DNA of 64,000 nt from Stomoxys calcitrans (Eukaryota > Arthropoda > Insecta > Diptera > Muscidae): the NCBI RefSeq assembly GCF_963082655.1, contig NC_081552.1, forward strand, positions 95,743,922-95,807,921, given 5' to 3'. How positions within the stretch are numbered: position 1 is the stretch's first letter; each line of letters begins with the position of its first letter. Positions 56,835 through 64,000 of the stretch are shown in pieces. Position numbers and translations under genes: made by a program. Under the pieces are notes generated by a model, which saw only the letters and a program-made list of their open reading frames with translations, made no database searches and was not told where the DNA came from.

Positions 56835-58172
56835 TATACCCTCCACCATAAGATGGGGGGTATACTAATTTCGTCATTCTGTTTGTAACTACTCGAAATA
56901 TTCGTCTGAGACCCCATAAAGTATATATATTCTTGATCGTCGCGACATTTTATGTCGATCTAGCCATGTCCGTCCGTCTGTCCGTCCGTCCGTCCGTCCG
57001 CCTGTCTGTCGAAAGCACGCTAACTTCCGAAGGAGTAAAGCTAGCCGTTTGAAATTTTGCACAAATACTTCTTATTAGTGTGGGTCGGTTGGTATTGTAA
57101 ATGGGCCATATCGGTCCATGTTTTGATATAGCTGCCATATAAACCGATCTTGGGTCTTGATTTCTTGAGCCTCTAGAGTGCGCAATTCTTATCCGATTGG
57201 AATGAAATTTCGCACGACGTGTTTTGTTATGATACCCAACAACTGTGCCAAGTATGGTTCAAATCGGGTAATAACCTGATATAGCTGCCATATAAACCGA
57301 TCTTGGGTCTTGACTTGTTGAGCCTCTAGAGTGCGCAATTCTTACCCGATCAGAATGAAATTTCGCACGACGTGTTTTGTTATGATACCCAACAAGTGTG
57401 CCAAGTATGGTTTAAATCGGTCCATAACCTGATATAGCTGCCATATAAACCGATCTTGGGTCTTGACTTCTTGAGCCTCTAGAGGGCACAGTTCTTATCC
57501 AATTTAAATGAATTTTTGCACAAAGTATTTGGTTATGATATCCAACAAATGTACAAAGTATGGTTGAAATCGGTCCATAACCTGATATAGCTGTCATATA
57601 AACAGATCTGGGGATTTGACTTCTTGAGCTTCTAGAGGGCGCAATTCCTATCCGATTTGGCTGAAATTTAGCATGACGTATTTTATTTTTACTTTCAACA
57701 ACTGTGTCAAATAAGGTTCAAATCGGTTCATAACCTGATATAGCTGCCATATAAACCGATCTGGGATCTTGACTTCTTGACCCCTAGAGGTCGCAATTAT
57801 TATCCGATATGCCTGAAATTTTGTACGACGGATTCTCTCATGACCATCAACAAACGTGTTTATTATGGTCTGAATCGGTCTATAGCCCGATACAGATCCC
57901 ATATAAATCGTTCTCTCTATTTTACTTCGTGTGCCCCTATGGGGTCAATTCTTATACGAATTGGCTGAAATTTTACACAGGTCTCCAACATATAATTTAA
58001 TTGTGGTCCGAACCGGACCATATCTTGATATCGTTTTAATAGCAGAGCAACTCTTTTCTTATATCCTTTTTTGCCTAAGAAGAGATGCCGGAAAAAGGAC
58101 TCGACAAATGCGATCCATGGTGGAGGGTATATAAGATTCGGCCCGGCCGAACTTAGCACGCTTTTACTTGTT
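56835..58172 (-). mobile_element. Family A element, complete copy, minus strand
   Basis: The only complete A copy on the minus strand. The left end is at 58172 (inverse of ACAAGTAAAAGCG and the palindrome), the array reads leftward with about six to seven units, the (GGAC)n tract appears as CCGTCCGTCCGTCC at 56965-57000, and the right end lies at 56835-56865. One unit block has GCCCCTATGGGGTC instead of GCCCATTGGGGCTC. Confidence 0.85.
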
Positions 58173-58768
58173 TTTATTTTCATGCCTGGTGCATTTAGGA
58201 CAGGGGTGCACAATATGAAAAGGTTCTCTCTAAAAATTGATTGTTTTAATTCTCTCCGTGACTAAATATTGAATAATTTGACAGAAATGAAGAAGATTTT
58301 TTTTCAGTAAACATTAGCTTTTCTGTTTAGCGTTAAATTGAATGAAAATATTGTTTTCAGATTAAAAACAGAGAAATAATGCGAACACCCATGCTCGAGT
58401 TCATTCTTATTCTCTTGGCACACACTGAAGCCAAGAGAATAAGAATACGTGTGGATTGAGCATCAACGCTAGCGTAAGGAAATTTTTTGTTTTTTGCACC
58501 ACTGGTTTAGGATTTGTATTGAATTATATTATTCAGTGTTTTGTTTTAAGTGGACAACTTCCGCAACATTAAACAAAATTCTCACTTGGCTCATGTGGCG
58601 ATTGGTACTTTGTATGACGAAAATGATGAGTTTTCAAAGAGCAACTAATCTTGATATGCATTTTTAGATCATCCTAGCGAATAACCGGCAACTCTTTTAG
58701 AACAATATTTAATAAATATTCCAAAACACACTCTACAAGACTCTTTTCACTTACTCGTTGGCAGTTCG
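58173..58768. other. Spacer with a hairpin
   Basis: No family repeat or coding sequence recognised apart from the hairpin at 58404-58445. Confidence 0.35.
58404..58445. repeat. 16-bp perfect inverted repeat with 10-nt loop, extended imperfectly
   Basis: TTCTTATTCTCTTGGC (58404-58419) and its exact reverse complement (58430-58445). Pairing extends imperfectly outward (ATGCTCGAG against TTGAGCAT), for a stem of about 30 bp overall. Confidence 0.8.
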
Positions 58769-58797
58769 TATAAAAGATTCGCGGAGCACTCTTTCAG
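58769..58797 (+). promoter_or_regulatory. Candidate TATA-initiator core promoter
   Basis: TATAAAAG at 58769-58776, with an initiator-like TTTCAGAAG whose A (58796) lies 27 bp downstream, the usual insect spacing. No recognised gene follows. The 75-codon frame at 58808-59035 has no known features. It could be the U3/R junction of an unidentified LTR. Confidence 0.35.
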
Positions 58798-59632
58798 AAG
58801 AGTCGTCTTGAGGACACAACTTCTCACGACGGGGAACCGTTTACGACTCTTAGACGAGCTCGTCCGGGATCATAGCATCCATCTAGAAGATTCGCGGAGG
58901 ATTATTTGGCGATCGAAAATGTTTGCAGTGAAAAAGTATATGTATGCTCATAATGAATGTGTGTCCTACATTTATAAACACACGCACTCACATACGATTT
59001 TGAATAGAAAGCAGAATGTACGTTATGGCTGTTAATCTAAAATAATGATAACATAATTTCAAGCGACACTGACATGAACATTAAGGGACAACTACCACAG
59101 CAGTATTTTTTCTGCAATCTGAGCATGATGCGTACAACAAGAACTTGTAACACACATACATACACACATTCACATATAACACATGTTCCTACGCAGAAGT
59201 GACAAAGGACATTTGTTCGCACATACACTGACGGGTAGAGAACACAGAACAACAAAAGCAGCTAAGTAATATTACAAGAGAAGGAAACGACGATGCGTGC
59301 TTGTTGTTGTTGTCGTTACAATGTCAGCTTTTCTAACACGTGGAATTTTAAAATCTATGCAGTGTAGTAGAAAGATGTGACAAAAAAGAGCGGCAATAAT
59401 GAATTTTCTGAAAGAGAGCGCACAACTATGTTATACGCATAGTTATCCCCACCAACTTTCTAACTCTCTCAAACTGTGAGGTTATTTTAAACAAAGGGTC
59501 GTATGGTGAACAAATTTTTTGTGTGAGTACGGAAATATCGGTTTGAGACGGACTAAAGACGGGCAAAGTCGATATTTTGTTAACCTGCTCAACAGAGATA
59601 AGTGCTTTGTAGATTCCTTGAAGTCTTTTTAA
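58798..59632. other. Unassigned sequence downstream of the candidate promoter
   Basis: CA- and ACAT-rich stretches around 59148-59215. No element family or gene is recognised. Confidence 0.3.
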
Positions 59633-59710
59633 ACCCACCGCCATAGGATGGGGGGTATACTAATCCAGTCGTTCCGTTTGAACCGAAATACTGAAAGATT
59701 TCAGACTGAC
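59633..59710 (-). repeat. A/B-like right-end relic, minus strand
   Basis: AAACCCACCGCCATAGGATGG then GGGGTATACTAATCCAGTCG and TTCCGTTTG are the inverse of an A-type right end. The body is missing. Confidence 0.45.
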
Positions 59711-59984
59711 CGAACCGATCTTTGGTTACCTACCATTGACGATATGTTTCTTACTCCAAATAGAGCTTCGCTACCAAATATTTGGACAACATAACACATC
59801 TCAAAAGCTCAAAAAACAGTAAAAAAAGGTCTGTGTGGCACTAATATTAAAACTTCAGCTGCTTCCAGAACAAATACCCCTTATGGGATTTTAAGGAATT
59901 CCTTCCTGAGATTGGTTTACACAGGGTAGCTGCCACGAAGTGTTACCAAGTTCACGCCAGAATATCTGTCAAAAATAGAATAAA

Positions 59985-60960
59985 AGCTCCATAATATTGA
60001 TTTTATTGGTTGCTCATTATATTGTTAAAATTTGGCTGGAAAATTACAACCGGCTATTGTTGTCAAACTCAAACAGCTCCAGGTCAGCAAAATGTTTTTG
60101 TATCGCACTATAAAACATTTTATTGATACTGGTAGCGTTGCAAACGCAATAGCGGTGGTTCAAAAAAAACCGGCAACAACACCTGAAATTGTTTGGCGAT
60201 TAAAGGCTCGAATTCACCAAAATCCACGCCGTTGTGGCAATCGAATGGCTAATGATCTCAAAAAAACCTTGAAAACATGCAAAAAGCTTAAAATGAAGCC
60301 CTACAAGTTCCAAAATGCAGACGATCTTACATTAAAGCAAAAAAAGTTAAACTCGAAAGTACAAAGGAGTTGGTGCGACAAACGTGGTAAATTCCAAACT
60401 TCGCGCTCTCTGACAAGAAAAATTTGCCAATTCAACAATTCGTGAACTCCCAAAATTATTGTGTTTATTTAACCAAGCCCACATACGTGAATTTGAGCCT
60501 ACGAATGGACACCCGAGGTAATTTTCCATCTCAAGTAATGGTTTTCATCAAGTTAAAATAAATGCGACTAATTTTCAGGAAAACATTTTTGAAGCTGCTT
60601 TGGAGCCGTGGGCACGCAAACATTGTTGGAGTAGACCATGGCCATAACAACAAGACTCGTCACCGACACATAAAGCACAAGTAAAATAAGAAGTGCTAAA
60701 AATCATGTTTCGGACTTAATTTCGTCCACTAAGTGGCTGTCTAATTCTCTAGATGACAATTCTATTAACTTGTCTATTTGTGTCAGTTTAGAGACCAAGC
60801 TAAGGGCTAAAAATTATGACAGGAAGGATTGTGCTGAAGAAAGTCATTGTACAAGAATGGGCCAGAATATATTCGTGCAGCTGGCAACTCGTTGCATATC
60901 GAATAAAAACGAATGTATTCTGAAATTTAGATTACTTTCACATATGTTTGTCATTTGAAT
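59985..60960 (+). pseudogene. maT/Tc1-mariner-type transposase pseudogene
   Basis: The plus frame 60032-60445 reads an N-terminal DNA-binding region (KLKQLQVSKMFLYRTIKHF), TPEIVWRLKARIHQNPRRC and KPYKFQNADDLTLKQKKL. Broken frames then give DKKNLPIQQFVNSQN near 60415-60460, FEAALEPWARKHCW near 60585-60625, QQDSSPTHKAQ near 60650, and a C-terminal AAGNSLHIE-like remnant. The first catalytic segment normally reads SDEKxFxIQQFVNSQND. Here DEK has become DKK, and stops follow. This is a lineage distinct from the mariner copies at 20290 and 54290. Confidence 0.7.
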
Positions 60961-60964
60961 CAAT

Positions 60965-62214
60965 AATGCATTATGTACGTCTGGCCGAACTTGGGAAACC
61001 AACCACCTTAACCACATTCGTCATTCGAAACGTCCCATTGACATCTTACCATACCTGTCTAGAGCATTGGAATATATAAGGGCTAACCAAATTGATCAAT
61101 TTTCAATATCTCAAAATCTGGTATCACACTGGCAATCTGGATTCAGAAAGAAGCGAAGTTGTTCTACTGTTCTGGTCAATATCATTGAAAACCTTCGTCA
61201 AAAAATAATGTCCCTTTTCCTTCTTTAGGATAACTGCAAAGCCTTTGATACTATTGTCCATAATATTTTTATCTTAAAACTTCCAAAATTGTTAAATTAT
61301 CCAGAAACTTTTTCAAGCTGATATCGTCGTTTCTAATAAAAGATTGCAGTTACTTTTCTGTAACAACAGTTGGTCAAACTCTTTTAATGTCCCTAAAGGA
61401 GTACTATTCTTGGTCCTTTTTTATTCTCCATGTATATATGTATCCTTCTATGTGGCCTGCCTGATATACCTGTAATATGTAGAATCCAAATGTACGTCGA
61501 CGATGTCCAACTATACACATTAAATATTGATTCAAACTTTATACATTATTGGGCTGTTAAAAATGCATTATGTTTAAATCCATCCAAAACTAAACCGATT
61601 CTAATAAACAAAGAGAATGTTACTATAACTGATGATTTTGTTGTGAAAATTGGAAACTTTGTAGTAACACGTGACCAAATTATATAAACGGAATAGTTAG
61701 CAATGTTTGTGTAATGCTGGAAAATTTATGGACTGTTCGCTTATCAACACCTTTCCACATACGAACGATACTTGTAAAAACTTATTTGATTCCAACACTG
61801 TTACACAGATGCGAAATATTTGCAAATTGTGATGTAGACACTAGTAAGAAATATAAAGTTGCTTACAACAACACATGAATGATATGTTTTTAACAAAAGT
61901 CGACAAGCACGCATATCACAATTTGCATATCAAATATTTAACATATCATTTACAAACTATTTGAAAATTTAATGCATACTTATGCTGCACAAGGAAATTT
62001 ATATGAAGGAGTCTGAATACCTTTACAAACATTTCAAATTTGCCAGATCGCACCGTGGCCTTAAACTGGTACAACCACGATTTTACACTCAAATTTCTAA
62101 AGTGCAATACCTTGTACATAGGACACGCCTCCGGAACAGAGCACAAGCAATGATACTTCTTTCAAAAACGAGCTATGTGACATCTTCAAGCAAGCTTAGA
62201 ATTAACTTGCGATA
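60965..62214 (+). pseudogene. Jockey/CR1-like LINE, RT and C-terminal part, degraded
   Basis: Plus-strand pieces: WQSGFRKKRSCSTVLVNII (61130-61190), a KAFDTIVHN motif-A remnant (61230), IQMYVDDVQLYTLNID with the catalytic YVDD intact (61485-61530), LNPSKTKPILINKENV, then a thumb and C-terminal region with FARSHRGLKLVQPRF near 62040-62090. At least five stops or frameshifts. It ends where the MITE is inserted (62215). Confidence 0.7.
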
Positions 62215-62216
62215 TA

Positions 62217-62453
62217 TTGGGTTGCCCAAAAAGTAATTGCGGATTTTTCATATAGTCGGCGTTGACAAATTTTTTCACAGCTTGTGACTCTGTAACAGCA
62301 TTCTTTCTTCTATCAGTTATCAGCTGTTACTTTTAGCTTGCTTTAGAAAAAAAGTGTAAAAAAAGTATATTTGATTAAAGTTCATTCTAAGTTTTATTAA
62401 AAATGCATTTACATTCTTTTAAAAAATCCGCAATTACTTTTTGGGCAACCCAA
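62217..62453. mobile_element. Mariner-type MITE with perfect 32-bp terminal inverted repeats
   Basis: It begins TTGGGTTGCCCAAAAAG, ends with the inverse, and is flanked by TA duplications (62215-62216, 62454-62455). The 32-bp TIRs match perfectly. The 237-bp interior has no coding capacity. A decayed terminus of the same family lies at 10590-10618. It needs a mariner transposase supplied elsewhere. Confidence 0.9.
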
Positions 62454-62525
62454 TATGCATATCTTAACGACCTAACTCACAAAACTTAATGAAGCCTTAA
62501 AATAGGTTTATTTGAAATTTATAAA

Positions 62526-63320
62526 AAACATGTAAAATCGTGCTAACTTCGGCCAGGCTGAAACTTATATACCCTCCACCATGGATCGCATTTGTCGAGT
62601 TCTTTTCCCGGCATCTCTTCTTAGGCAAAAAAAGGATGTAAGAAAAGATTTGCTCTGCTGTTAGAGCGATATCAAGATATGGTCCGGTTTGGGCCACAAT
62701 TAAATTATATGTTGTAGACCTGTGTAAAATGTCAGCCAATTCGAATTAGAATTGCGCCCTTTGGGGGCTCAAGAAGTAAAATAGAAAGATCGATTTATAT
62801 GGGAGCTGTATCGGGCTATAGACCGATTCAGACCATAATAAACACATATGTTGATGTTCAAGAGAGGATCCGTCGAATAAAATTTCAGCCAAATCGGATA
62901 GGAATTGCGCCCTCTAGAAGCTCAAGAAGTCAAGAACCCAAATCGGTTTATATGGCAGCTATATCAGGCTATGAACCGATTTGAACCATACTTGGCACAG
63001 TTGTTGGATATCATAACAAAATACTACGTGCAAAATTTCATTTCAATGGGATAAGAATTGGGCACTCTAGAGGCTCAAGAAGTCAAACCTAAGATCGGTT
63101 TATATGACAGCTATATCAAAACATGGACCGATATGGCCCATTTACAGTACCAACCGACCTACACTACTACTTAACTCCTTCGGAAATTAGCGTGCTTTCG
63201 ACAGACGGACAGACAGACAGACGGACGGACGGACATGGCTAGGTCTACAAAAAATGTCGTGACGATCAAGAATATATATATATATTTTATGGGGTCTCAC
63301 GAATATTTCTGTTAAATAAC
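62526..63320 (+). mobile_element. Family A element, 3'-truncated copy
   Basis: The left end ACATGTAAAATCGTGC has an altered palindrome (CTTCGGCCAGGCTGAA) and TATACCCTCCACCATGG. About four units, a (GGAC)n tract preceded by extra GACAGACAGACAG at about 63200-63232, then ATATATATATATTTTATGGG and loss of everything after CACGAATATTTC, so no right subterminal repeat. Confidence 0.75.
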
Positions 63321-63465
63321 CCTATTTGAAATCTATACACTACGTTTTGTAAATACCGGTGTTAGTATTTACTGCAAGTTATTTAGGTTGTTAAAATACG
63401 GTCATATTCAATGCAAAAATAAGAATCAATGTATTATACACTCAATTGTTAACCAGCACATTATT

Positions 63466-64000
63466 TTGTTGTTGTTGTTGTTGTAGCAATTTGTTGTGTT
63501 CTATCTTTCGTCTGCTTGATTCTGTTGAGTGTCAAGGCCCAAAACTCTGCAATTAAGATGGGGTGCGTCCACAGGGATCTGGGTCTGGCCGGACAGTTAA
63601 ACAGGTGACGTGTATCGTGCGGTCCCTGGCCACAATCGGGACTAACATTTTGCACGTCGGCATCAATCCTTACTCTATTGGAGTTGAGGCGGCTGCATCT
63701 GCCGGAACGTAATTGAGCCAGAATTACTTTGGTTTACCGGGGGAGGTCAATTTCTTCAGGTGCAATGGGAGGCGGGCGTTCTCCAAGGACTACATTCACC
63801 CGGTAGCCATTTACCACATCTGCTACCGTGTCTGCATGAATGTTGTCTGGACCTGCTTGATATGTCGCTTGATCTAGAGGTTCTCTCTTGTAGCGCTGAA
63901 CCTCACGCTCTAGATCATGTAGATCTACCTTAAGGCTTCTGGGCGGTGGATATCTATCCACAAGATGGTAATTTGGATGGTCTTTGCGATAACAGCCCTA
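63466..64000 (-). pseudogene. C-terminal part of a Jockey-like LINE, cut by the window end
   Basis: On the minus strand from 63961: RPPPIAPEEIDLPR, then (through an apparent stop at about 63733) an ILAQLRSGRCSRLNSNRVRI stretch at about 63725-63670, then PDCGQGPHDTRHLFNCPARP and SLWTHPILIAEFWAL. This is the Cys/His-rich C-terminal region following RT in several Jockey-like LINEs. The 3' tail is a CAA repeat (GTTGTTGTTGTTG on plus, 63469-63485). The RT would lie beyond 64000. Confidence 0.65.

Overview
This window looks like gene-poor, repeat-dense DNA from a higher fly. A calyptrate or muscoid dipteran is my inference, based on the mariner, Jockey-, R1- and LOA-like elements, a Gypsy element, a tRNA-like SINE and, above all, the abundance of DINE/Helentron-like elements with central tandem repeats. 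No complete host gene is visible. The two host-gene candidates are a 42-codon exon on the minus strand (34758-34883) with good splice sites on both sides, and a broken membrane-protein-like stretch on the minus strand (about 46770-47411).

The dominant component is a set of non-autonomous elements, named here A, B, C and D/E. Family A has about 15 substantial copies. Each begins near ACAAGTAAAAGCG, carries a 15-bp palindrome (TTCGGCCGGGCCGAA) and the subterminal TATACCCTCCACCAT, continues with 4-9 units of 153 bp, then a (GGAC)n tract, and ends with the inverse ATGGTGGAGGGTATA. Family B has the same layout, and its 153-bp units align in phase with those of A. Family C has 120-130 bp units and different ends. 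Elements are nested: C in B (about 14480-15952), B in A (about 51961-52660) and A in A (26807-28294).

Region by region. 1-13658: five A copies, old A-like relics, a piggyBac-like end, a LINE 3' fragment and a family D element. 13959-24633: B with nested C, two mariner relics, a SINE relic, a 2.2-kb C copy, a 1.9-kb B copy and an A copy. 25871-28990: A-in-A nest. 29092-33670: a young, apparently intact Gypsy-type LTR retrotransposon with two 353-bp LTRs that read as identical, a 4-bp target duplication, and gag and pol joined by an apparent -1 frameshift. 34758-34883: host exon candidate. 35955-39590: three LINE relics, the last cut by an A copy. 40918-46625: E/D, A-like, B, C, LINE and SINE relics. 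47912-53235: A, A, then A with nested B, followed by a LOA/R1-like LINE with RNase H. 54290-62455: mariner relics, A copies, a Jockey-like LINE and a mariner-type MITE. 62526-64000: a truncated A copy and the C-terminal end of another Jockey-like LINE on the minus strand.

The genes form no pathway. The one locus that looks functional is the LTR retrotransposon. The other coding sequences are decayed transposase or reverse transcriptase genes. Three perfect or near-perfect hairpins lie in the spacers (24717-24776, 51727-51778, 58404-58445) and are not explained by the element families.
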